Origin: Plecoglossus altivelis
Taxonomy: Eukaryota > Chordata > Actinopteri > Osmeriformes > Plecoglossidae
Length of the DNA stretch: 64,000 nt
Assembly: GCA_036571765.1 (NCBI GenBank)
Contig: BROE01000020.1
Coordinates: forward strand, 1 to 64,000
Direction: 5' to 3'
Shown: piece after piece, positions 1 to 11,200 of the stretch
How positions within the stretch are numbered: the first letter of the stretch is position 1
How the letters are laid out: every line of letters begins with the position of its first letter
The notes under the pieces: generated by a model
Told to the model about the DNA's origin: nothing
Database searches by the model: none
Seen by the model: the letters and a program-made list of their open reading frames with translations, nothing else
Position numbers and translations under genes: made by a program

Positions 1-532
1 ATGAACTGAATGACCATTCTCTGGTGGAGGAGATCCAACAGTACCTGAGCTCAGGAAGTCTCTCCAGTGAGAAGCTCTTATCTACACAGAGGTCAGCTCT
101 GTTCTTTGTGTTGCTGACTTCAGAAGAGAAGATGGATGTGTTTGACCTGAAGATGTACTGCAGATCAGAGGAAAGTCTTCTGAGGCTGCTGCCAGTGGTC
201 CAAGACTCCAAAACTGCTCTGTATGTATAAGGCATTTTGTTTGTATATAATTACATTAAAACTGCATATTTTGTGAAACTGTTTGATCATCATGTGATCC
301 TATATTTCACTACTAATACAAACTTGACTCTGATGATGTCACATGTTCTCCTTATGTCATGTAGGCTGAATGACTGTAACCTCTCAGCACGGTGCTGTGA
401 AGCACTGGCCTCAGCTCTCCCCTCCTCAGATATAACAGAGCTGGACTTGAGTAACAACTACCTGGGGGATTCAGGCATGAAGCTGCTCTCTGCTGGACTG
501 GGAAATCCACTCTGCAAACTGGAGACACTGAG
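1..532 (+). CDS. 3' piece of an upstream NLR (NLRC3-like) gene copy, partial
   Basis: Two exons are visible: window start to 220, then 365-532. The first reads in frame from base 3 as the helical end of the long NACHT exon and stops at a GTATGT donor after SKTA. The second is a 168-nt LRR exon (LNDCNLSARCCEALASALPS, then a DLSNN core). Both are nearly the same as 5890-6435 of the next gene, so the two are tandem copies. NLR proteins of this type are cytosolic immune sensors. After 532 there is no further LRR or B30.2 exon before the N-terminal exons of the next copy, and a LINE scrap lies in between, so this copy probably lost its 3' end. It could still be expressed as a short form; the part before base 1 is unseen. 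Confidence 0.8.
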
Positions 533-799
533 GTCTGTACTTCTGTTGAATATGACACAAACATGTTATAATCTCACAACACGCAGTGAATCACCCATCA
601 CACAATGGTTGTAAATTTGTGGACTATCAAAGGTATAAGTGGTCAAGCCAATTTATTTTTAAGGTAGTCGAGTAATATATCGATATAATACAACTTTTAC
701 ACACATGATAGAAGAAATCCAATACGTTCGCTCAATGTTGCATGACTTTATATACCGTATCATGGTTCTGTCTCATTTTTAGCAACGAGTGAAAGATTA

Positions 800-1192
800 G
801 AGAACATGTTACACCAAAAACCCCTATGACGCCTCCTTACGTCACCCGGAGTGGCGTTACCGGGGCCCCACCCTGGAGCCAGGCCTGGAGTGGGTGCTCG
901 CAGGCGAGCGCCTGGTGGCCGGGTCTTTGCCCATGGGACCCAGCCGGGTATAGCCCGAAAAGGCGATGTGGGATCACCTTCCTGCTGGCCCACCACCCAC
1001 AGGAAGGACCGTAGGGGGCCGGTGCAGTGTGTTTTGGGCGGCGGTCAGGGGCAGGTGCCTGGACGACCGAGGCCATGCACACGGTCTCTAGCGCTGGGGA
1101 CATGGAATGTCACCTCGCTGGCAGGAAAGGAGCCCGAGCTTGTGCGGGAGGTAGAGCGTTACCGGCTAGATATAGTCGTGACGGTTCTATAG
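800..1192 (+). mobile_element. Non-LTR retrotransposon 5' fragment (endonuclease start)
   Basis: The stretch is much more GC-rich than its surroundings. It reads through LGTWNVTSLAGKEPELVREV and then ERYRLDIV in frame, which is the usual start of an apurinic-type endonuclease domain in fish LINEs (the TWN strand). The preceding 250 bases look like the element's GC-rich 5' untranslated region. The reading frame ends at once after DIV, so only a scrap remains. The clade is not certain. Confidence 0.65.
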
Positions 1193-1396
1193 TGATAATT
1201 GCATTCCAGAGCAAGGCATTATATACCAGAGGGTAAGAACTGGGTTTTAATACAACTGGTTCTGGGGTCTGTTTTTATTGAATTAGTATTTATCAGTATA
1301 TAATTTCCCAATTGCTTATTGACCTGTGAATTCTCTAATATGAACATTGACTGAACTATTTTTGTTATAATTGTTAATCCTTGTTTTTTGGCCCAG

Positions 1397-1512
1397 GATA
1401 AGCAACAGAGGCCAGCCTCACCTGTACCAAGTTGTGTGTCCATGAAGAGTGACGGGTCTATGGAGCCACCTCTCTACTTCAGTGATGGAGGAGGACCTTC
1501 TTATAAGGAAGG
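1397..1512 (+). pseudogene. Duplicate NLR N-terminal exon with 1-nt deletion
   Basis: This copy has an AG acceptor before it and a GTATGT donor after it. It encodes the repeated fish NLR segment RPASPVPSCVSMKSDGSMEP and then FSDGGGPS. Its sister at 2256-2372 is 117 nt and begins and ends so that it can be added or skipped without changing frame (1+114+2). This one is 116 nt because one base is missing within its first ten bases, so including it would shift the frame of everything downstream. It is either skipped, read in another phase, or dead. Confidence 0.65.
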
Positions 1513-1899
1513 GTATGTAGTGACCTCCGCTGATATTTACTGTTGTATTTGTCATAAGGAAGGGTGAGTACTGGTATTTAAGTTGACAAATAATCTTAAA
1601 TTCAAAGCAACCATTAATTGAAGATCATCATGCGACATTTTTTACATCTTCTAAACAAAGGTTAGAACTCATAGTAATTTGTTCAGTCGTAGTGGTTTCT
1701 TGTTGTCTATCCCTATTGAATCTACGTTCCGCATTAAAGCCCCTTTTGTGAATTCTGCCTGCAAAGCGTTAGACAGTGGTTCCAACCACAGTGGTCTGTG
1801 GTCCAACTCTTCTCAATAAGATCAACACACAGATCCACCGTGGTCTGTAGTTGGAACACAACACACTTGTTTACCTGGAGGTGATTGTGTCCCTTGTAG

Positions 1900-2045
1900 T
1901 GGTATAGAAGATGATTTACTTGTAGTGATGGTATTACTCTTAGACAGTGTGTCTGTGTGTAATGTATGAGTGCATACAGTTTAGTTTAACACTCATGTTT
2001 AAGTATGATTTACTCTTGAATAGATTATCAGTCCTTGTACATGTA
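1900..2045 (+). repeat. Duplicated intron segment, copy 1 (copy 2 at 3632-3780)
   Basis: The stretch starting GGTATAGAAGATGATTT and running through TTAGACAGTGTGTCTGTGTG is repeated at 3632-3780 with scattered changes. Another shared block, GGTTAGAACTCATAG, lies after each N-terminal exon copy (near 1660 and 2609). Together they show that the N-terminal exon region of the NLR gene grew by tandem duplication of exon plus flanking intron. Confidence 0.65.
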
Positions 2046-2255
2046 GTTCATGTAGTCAAATTAAGAAGACAAGAATCTTGGCAGCAGTGGGGAGGTGGGG
2101 GGACGTGCATGTGATAGCATGGAGAAACTAAACAGGGAGAGAATTGTATTTAAAGACACAAGATCATAGTGATAGGCTGACAGCATATTGTTCCAATGAA
2201 TCTGTTGTCTGTGAATGTTTATGTTTGTACAACACTTTGTTGTGTTTGTTGACAG

Positions 2256-5200
2256 GATCAGACAGCAGAGACCAGCCTCACCTGTACCCAACTCAGTGTC
2301 CATGAAGAGCGACAGGTCTATGAATCCACCTATTGTGTTCAGTGATGGAAGAGGACCTTCTAATGAGGAAGGGTGTGTAGTGACCTCTGCTGGTATTTAC
2401 TGTTATGTTTCTCATAAGGAGTGGTAAGTAATAATCACAAATAATCATCAGTTTATAGTAGCCAATAAATAGCCTGACTGATGGTCAGACCATCTGTTAT
2501 GTTTCTCATAAGGAAGGGTAAGTGCTGGTATTTAGGTGACAAATAAGTTTAGTAGTAACCAATAAATGCAGGATCATCATTTGATATTGATCAAATCTTC
2601 TAAATGAAGGTTAGAACTCATAGCCTGGCTGATGGTCAGACCTTGTGGTAGACGTACACAGTGAGTGGGAGCGGTTATTTAATATTATTTCATTAACATG
2701 TGGTGTTGGTCTTCTCTTTATGTATCTATAGTTTAACCACCAGACCACCATCAGATACATCAACACCTTTGACCTCCTTGTTGTGTTTGATGAATGAGAG
2801 ATGGGACCACAACCCACCACCACTGTGCTGCTTTAATGTTAGACTGACATTAACAGAGACACAATATGACAAGAAAGAAAACTGCACTGTACTGTAACTT
2901 CCCAAGACAAAATGCTATTATGAGTCAAGTTATGAGGTAACTTGACAAGTCAAGTTAAATAGTTACAACTTCTCCACCTTAGAACACTTGACATATGATG
3001 TCTGTAGAGACTTCTTTAGTGGTGTAGCCATTGGCCAAGCTGGAGATGAGTTTCGAACACACACAGTTCAACTTTCCAATACACTGTTTTCGTGACATAA
3101 GCATTCTCAGATACAGTGGTTTAAAATTCTGTGTGTGTGTTTACAATGGTAGATTCTGCCTAGGCTAACTATAAGGCTCCATGAAGTTAAGGGTCTTCCT
3201 GTGTACTTAAACCTGGTGTTCATCTAGAACCCTTTTGGGGGTTCTTCTTCTACATGCAAGGAATGTTAAACACAGAAACCTTGCATGCAGAATAAAGGTT
3301 ACATCCTTACTTTATTTGACAATGTCAATACTGAGTTTTTAGGTAATGGCATACAATGAAAGAGAGATCGGTAACTGTTTGACAAACATATCCTCCCCTT
3401 TCACACAAATACACACACACAAACACATACATACAAACACACACATACACACACAAACACACACACACACACACACACACAGTCGGCGTCCAGCCCTGCA
3501 GGTACCAGGCCTGGTATAAGCACAGACCTATACTGGGCTGAGACCACTTTGACTCTATATTTGATGAATGTATTAAAGAAATAGTGCCTCTATGTTTGAT
3601 GAATGTATTAAAGGAATAGTGCCTTGGAGTGGTATAGAAGATGATTTGCTTGGTAGGGATGGTATCGCTCTTAGACAGTGTGTCTGTGTGTATTAATGAG
3701 TGGATACAGTTAGGTTTACCACTCATGTTTATGTATGATAAACTCTTCAGAAAATTATTAGTCCTTCTACAAATAATTCATCATAGTTATGTTTTAATGT
3801 AATCTCTTGTCCTCAGAGATCAACAGGAGAAGTCTGAGTCAGACCAGAATCACCATGAGGAATTGTTCTCCATATTCACAGTGAGATTTGTTTTGAAAGT
3901 ACAGTACAAATAAGACAACCATTTTAAACATGTTGATCTATTGTTTAGATAGTTCCTGGTTCATCTGATATCTTCTCTCTGTTGCAGGTGCTTGAGGAGA
4001 CTGTCATCAGGTTTGTGAAGAAAGAGCTGGAGAGGATGAAGAGGATTCTGAGTTCAGGTTTCCCAGAAGGCTTAAATAGTCACAGGGAGGACCCTGAATA
4101 TCAGAAGCAGGAGAGCAGTGCCAGAGAGGGAGCTCTGATAATCACACTGCACTTCCTGAGGAACATGAACCAGAAGGAGCTGGCTGACACTCTGGTGGAG
4201 AAAAGTAAGAGACTCCATATTTAGTCTTAGTTGACAATTTATAGATTACAAAGACATTCCACATTTTTCCTTAACTCTTTAAAGTAAGATAAAGATAAAG
4301 ATAGATAAATTTCTTGTTTTTACCTTATTCAGGAGAACGTCCCCATCATGCAGCCTCACACAACCTCAAATCTAAATTGAGGAAGAAGTTTGAAACTGTG
4401 TTTGAGGGCATAGCTAAACAAGGAAATCCAACTCTTCTCAGTAACATCTACACAGATCTCTACATCACAGAGGGTGAGAGTGGAGAGGTCAATCAAGAAC
4501 ATGAGGTGAGGCAGATTGAGACAGCATCCAGGAAATCAGCAAGAACAGAAACAGCCATCAAATGCAACAACATCTTTAAACCCTCAGTTGGACGAGCTAC
4601 ACCTATCAGAATTGTTCTGACAAAAGGAGTTGCTGGCATTGGAAAAACTGTCTCTGTGCAGAAGTTCATCACAGACTGGGCTGAGGGACTAGCCAATCAG
4701 GAAATCCAATTCATCTTTCCTCTCCCGTTTCGAGAGCTGAATTTGTTGGATGGAAAAGAGTTCAGTCTAATGGAACTTGTCCATCACTTCTTCTCAGAAA
4801 CAAGAGAATCAAGAATCTCCAACTACGACAAGTGCAAAGTGCTGTTTGTCTTTGACGGTCTGGATGAGTGTCGACTGCCCTTAGCCTTCGAAAAGAACAA
4901 GAGCTGGTGTGATGTCACAAAGTCCACCTCAGTGGATGTGCTGCTGACCAACCTGATCAAAGGAAACCTGCTTCCCTCTGCTCTCATCTGGATCACCACT
5001 CGACCTGCAGCAGCCCATCAGATGCCTTCAGAGTGTGTTGACCTGGTGACAGAGGTACGAGGGTTCAATGACCCACAGAAGGATGCGTACATCATGAAGA
5101 GATGCAGTGATGAGATCCTGGCCAGGAGAATCATCTCACACATCAAGACATCAAGGATGCTCTACATCATGTGCCACATACCAGTCTTCTCTTGGATTAC

Positions 5201-8200
5201 TGTCACAGTCCTTGAACACATGCTGAGAACAGAGAAGAAGGAGAAGGTGCCCAAGACCCTGACTGAGATGTACACAACTTTTCTGGTGTTACATACCAAA
5301 CAGAGGAAAGTAAAGTATGCTGGGAAAACTGAGACAGATCCACATTGGGATGAAGATAGCATTCAGAGTGTTTTGTCACTGGGAAAACTGGCCTTCCACC
5401 AGATGGACAAAGGCAACCTGATTTTCTATGAGAAAGACCTGACAGAGTGTGGCATCGATGTCCGCGATGCCGCAGTGTACTCAGGAGTGTTCACACAGAT
5501 TTTCAGGGAGGATGGTAAAGTCTTCCAGGAGAAGGTGTTCTGCTTTGTCCATCTGAGCTTTCAGGAGTTTCTGGCTGCTGTGTTTGTGTTTGTCTCATTC
5601 ATCAATAACAACAAGAATCTGATGTTTCAGTCCAGCTCAGACACATCTGACGGCCATCTCTACAAGAGTGCTATGGACAAGGCCTTGCAGAGTAAGAATG
5701 GACACCTGGACCTCTTCCTCCGCTTCCTCCTGGGCCTCTCAATGGAGTCCAATCAGACTGACTTACAAGGTCTACTGACTCAGACAAGTAACAAGACAGA
5801 GAGCCATGAGGAAACAGTCAAGTACATCAAGGAGAAGATCAGAGAGAATCCCGCTGCAGAGAGATGCATGAATCTGTTCCACTGTCTGATTGAACTGAAT
5901 GACCATTCTCTGGTGGAGGAGATCCAACAGTACCTGAGCTCAGAAAGTCTCTCCAGTGAGAAGCTCTCATCCACACAGTGGTCAGCCCTGGTATTTGTGT
6001 TGCTGACTTCAGAAGAGAAGATGGAGGCGTTTGACCTGAAGATGTACTGCAAATCAGAGGAAGGTCTTCAGAGGCTGCTGCCAGTGGTCAAAGACTCCAA
6101 AACGGCTCTGTATGTATAAGGAATTTTATTTTTATATAATGACATTAGAACTGCACATTTTGTGAAACTGTTTGGTCATCATATGATCCTATATTAGCAC
6201 TAATTACCACTATTACCACTAATACAAACATGACCCTGATGTCACATGTTCTCCTTATGTCATGTAGGCTGAATGACTGTAACCTCTCAGGACGGTGCTG
6301 TGAAGTACTGGCCTCAGCTCTCCCCTCCTCAGATATTACAGAGCTGGACTTGAGTAACAACAACCTGGAGGATTCAGGAATGAAGCTGCTCTCTGCTGGA
6401 CTGGGGAATCCACTCTGCAAACTGAAGACATTGAGGTCTGTATTTCTAATCAATATGACACATTCATGTTGTAATATCACAACACGCAGTGTATTTGTAC
6501 GATTGGTTTAGATTTCCAGATTATATTCTCAAATTGGGTATATGCCAAGAATATGATCAACCTTTTAATCATAGGTTAGAAGTATATGTGCATGATGACT
6601 GGCTCATATTTTTAAATAGTTTATGTTTATGCAAGTGTTCCTGAACATGGTAACTATTGATTTGTTTGACAGTGTCTATACCCCAGTACCTCTTAATGCA
6701 CATTGCTTGCATATACATTTTTTTTTTACATTAATAGGATTTACTATACTGTGATTATCATATTATCCTATTATATGTACTATGACTCTAATGCATTGTT
6801 CTCCTTCCATCATTTAGACTGCATGACTGTAACCTCTCAGCACGGTGTTGTGAAGCGCTGGCCTCAGCTCTCCCCTCCTCAGATATTACAAAGCTGGATT
6901 TGAGTAACAACAACCTGGGGGATTCAGGCATGAAGCTGCTCTCTGCTGGACTGGGGAATCCACTTTGTAAACTGAACACACTGAGGTCTGTATGCCTGCT
7001 CAAGGAATAACAATAATTATATTAACAACACATATTGTATTTCTGTGGTTGATTTAGACAACAGGATATATTCTCAAATTGGGTATAAACAAGCATGAGA
7101 TCAGATATTTAGTCATTGGTGAATGGTGTGGTAATAAACTGGCAGCTTTGCTGTGTCTTAAACGTTGCAAAACTACCAAAAGCTTGTGCATAATGACTGT
7201 CTTCTTTTTCATTCAATTCAATTCAATTTATTTTTGTAACGCCCAAAATCACAACAACAGTTGCCTCGAAGGGCGACAAGCATTCCATCATTGGTCAATA
7301 AACAGAAAACCACATTATAAAAATGTACATATGATTTTAGCAAATGGACGCCTGTCCCGGAACATCCCCTGTCCTTAGACCCTCCTTCTCGGCAAGGAAA
7401 AACTACAAAAAACCCCGTGGGAAAAAGTAGAAACCTCGGGGAGAACCACAGTGAAGGAGAGATCCTGCTCCCACGGACGGACAGGCTGTAGATGTTCCAT
7501 ATGCAGATGGACTGTAAAGAAAGAACCTTTCAGGCGGAAGGAAGGGTTCATCTAGATCATCAAGTGCGAGGAGAGTTCGGCTATTCAGCGAAGTGGGTCT
7601 GAGGAAAGCAGTTCGTCTGTTGTACGAAGCACCTCCGACAGTTGAGGAGCACCCGGGTCCACAGATCAGGTCGCTAGGCGGGGCGAGGCATGTAGGGTGA
7701 AGTCATCGCCATGGCAGCATCCAGGACAGAGCCCACCTCGGAGGGATCGAAACTTGTGTACAGCGATGAACAGACTATAGTGAACTACGATATTAACTAA
7801 TGCCCTGCCCATAAGCTATTTCGAAGAGAAATGCTTTAAGCCTGGTCTTAAATAAAGAGACTGTGTCGGCCTCTTTAACAAGAACAGGGAGCTGATTCCA
7901 TAACACAGGAGTTTGGTAGCTAAATGCTCGACCTCCTACTGTGCTTTTGGAGACTCGAGGGACCATCAATAGTCCAGCGCTTTTGGAGCGAAGTGCTCTG
8001 GCTGTATGATATGGTACTACAACATCTTTGAGGAAGTGAGGGGCCATGCCATTTATGGACTTTTATGTGAGGAGTAGGACTTTAAATATGATTCTAAATT
8101 CAACAGGGAGACAGTGAAGAGACTCTGACACCGGTGTGATGTGGTCTATTCTTTTGGTTCCTGTTAGGAGTCGTGCTGCTGCGTTCTGAACCAACTGAAA

Positions 8201-11200
8201 CCTCTTTATCGAGCTTTTAGTACACGCTGTGAGCAGGGCGTTACAGTAGTCAAGTCTAGATGTAACGAATGCATGAATGAGTTTTTCAGCATTACTTCTA
8301 GTCAAGATCTTTCTAATTCTGGCTATATTACGCAGATGAAAGTAGGCAGTTTTGCATGCCTGGTTCATATGTGCTGTAAAGGATAGTTCTTGGTCCAGTG
8401 GGACGCCAAGGTTTCTTACAGTCAAACTGGGGGCTACATTGATAGTGTCCAGTGACACCATCGGGCCGGATAAAGAGTCTCGCAGACGTTACCGGCCTAG
8501 TACAATGACCTCGGTTTTATCTGGGTTAAGAAGTAGGTAGTTAAGTGTCATCCAGGTTTTTATATCCTTCACGCAAGCACTAAGTATGTGTAACCGATCG
8601 GCCTGATCAGGTATCATTGATAAGTACAGCTGTGTGTCATCCGCGTAGCAGTGGAAGTTAATGCCCTGCGTTCTGATAATGTTACCTAATGGCAGCATAT
8701 AGAGCGTAAACAGTATAGGACCGAGTACAGAACCTTGCGGGACACCGTAGGTTACTTTAGAGTAAGGGGAACAGCCTCGGTTTACATTAACAAACTGGTA
8801 CCTATCCGATAAATAGGATTTAAACCAGCTGAGGACTGTCCCTCTGACACCTACGTCACATTCCAATCTCTGAAGCAAGATTGTGTGGTCGATGGTGTCA
8901 AACGCAGCGCTGAGGTCCAGCAGAACCAGGATAGAAACCATTCCACTGTCAGCGGCTACTAGTAAGTCGTTTGTGACTTTAACTAGTGCAGTTTCCGTGC
9001 TGTGATGGGCTCTAAACCCATCACAGCACGAAACCATCAAACCCATCAACCTTTTTATATACTGTAGATATTCATGCAAATATTCTTTTGCACAATCATT
9101 TGTAATAATTTGTTTCACAAGTTTGATGGACATCTGAGAATGAAATCTTTAGAAACAGATGAATCTATTTCAAATATGCATGTATTAAACAAGCACAGCT
9201 ATTGCACAAACATCAGACGACACATTGAACCTTCCAGTCTAGGAATCAAATGGTGAACAGAAAAAGCGCAAGCCCAAACAGTGTGTCATAGCTTCTGATG
9301 AAGAAGTCACACAAACCAACTGCTTTTAAAGGCACACTGAGTGATTAGTTATCTTTCTTCCTCGGTCAACTATTGATTACTCAGACAGCTGTGAAGGAAA
9401 GGGTACCATGTCATCCTAACTTCCTTGTATCATGAAGTCCTACAGCCATAAATTCTTTAGACTTCTTTAGACTTTAGATATTACTTTCCTCTCATGCCAT
9501 CAACTCAAAAGCTTGGCTAGAACAAATTTACACAAAAGCACAACCAATACGTAACAATCAAGCAAATGTCACAAATAAAATCTTCCATCACACAACGTAA
9601 AAAAACTGGTTCATGTATTTTGTGTCTTCCATCACACAGCATCTAAAAACTGATTCATGTATTTTGTGTCTTTGACTATGAAGTAGCATATTTTAACATG
9701 AATCATAACAATTGTCATAATATTATTATATATTGTGATTTCATATTTGAAAATCGTATGATCCTATCATACATACTATGACTCTGATGATGTCACATGT
9801 TCTCCTTATGCCAAGTAGGCTGAATGACTGTAACCTCTCAGCACGGTGCTGTGAAGCGCTGGCCTCGGCTCTCCCCTCCTCAGATATTACAGAGCTGGAC
9901 TTGAGTAGCAACAACCTGGGGGATTCAGGCATGAAGCTGCTCTTTGCTGGACTGGGGAATTCACTCTGTAAACTAGAGACATTGAGGTATGTAATAACAA
10001 CATTTAGGGCAATATATGTATTATAATGCTAGAAACCTCTGACAGGGATAGGAACAATAATATGTGTCAATGTGATACACAAAATACTGGAATATTTTAC
10101 CGCATTGCTATAATCAGAACAAACTAAGGGGGATCCACATGCTGTGCAGTTGTTTAATCACAGAGCAGTGGATGTACAAGCAGATATTACTAACAGGTTC
10201 TGTAACAGACAAGCAGCAGAAAGACAGCCAGATGAGACAAGTTTTCCTCAAGGACCAATAACAGGGATTTGATTTTAATTGTTTTCAGCATCATCATATG
10301 AGGACTTTGCTTCAGTAGTAGATCTGGACCTAATGTACCCGCGTAGGTTTTCTCCGCTCAGATATCTGAAGGCCCAATCAGCATACAGAGGAAGTGGCAG
10401 ATTAATGGCACCGGGAAAAGATGCAAGCGAAGCCGTTTGTTCCATTGTGGCATAGCTACTGAATATCCAGAACTTCAATCCGGAGCAAAAACAGTCTTTA
10501 CAAAGACCACTGGGCCATTACAAATCAGGCAAATAACTGATTAAATTGCGACAGCCCTTCAGTCTTTCGGAATGAATCCATTGCCATAATTGCTTTTAAA
10601 TTAGCTGTTGCAGAATATTTCTGTCAAAATTAGGTACTTTGTGTAGGACCTGTGGATAGCATATAAGGTGTGGGGTCTCTGTCTCTCTTGTCAGTGGAAT
10701 GGTCCCCTGTCTCCGTCGTTTCCTCATTCTTCCACATCTGAAAAATATCCTTATGGCACAGTTGTGTGGTAGCCACTGCACTGCATGGGTGGCAGACTGG
10801 AAACGACTGAAGCGGCATTTTGCGAATTATTAGATCTAGCCTCGACAGTTGACGATATACTTTATCACTAGTCTTAGTGTCAGATACAGATGTACAATTT
10901 ACAATAGTTCCTTTAATTCTTAAATTCAACATCTTCAAACACTCCTCTGCTGATTCCAACTTGTTGTTTACAACCTAAGAGACTACCCTCCGGGGAAAGA
11001 CGTACATCACAACCAAACGTTAGTGATTGGTTATGACAGACCCAGAGTGGCTCTGGGCAGATCCAACAGTTGTAAACTTCAGTAGAATATCTGCCTTAAT
11101 AGAAACAACTTTTGTCAATGGATAAGTCCCGGACTATGTTGGAAATTATATGTACGAGAGTCTGATAAGGATCAGGGTAGGACTATGGTATCTTGTGTAC

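Noticed and set aside
2611..2897. Overlapping frames between the NLR N-terminal exons as a missing exon
   Set aside because: No acceptor-donor pair with matching phase, and no resemblance to known NLR segments.
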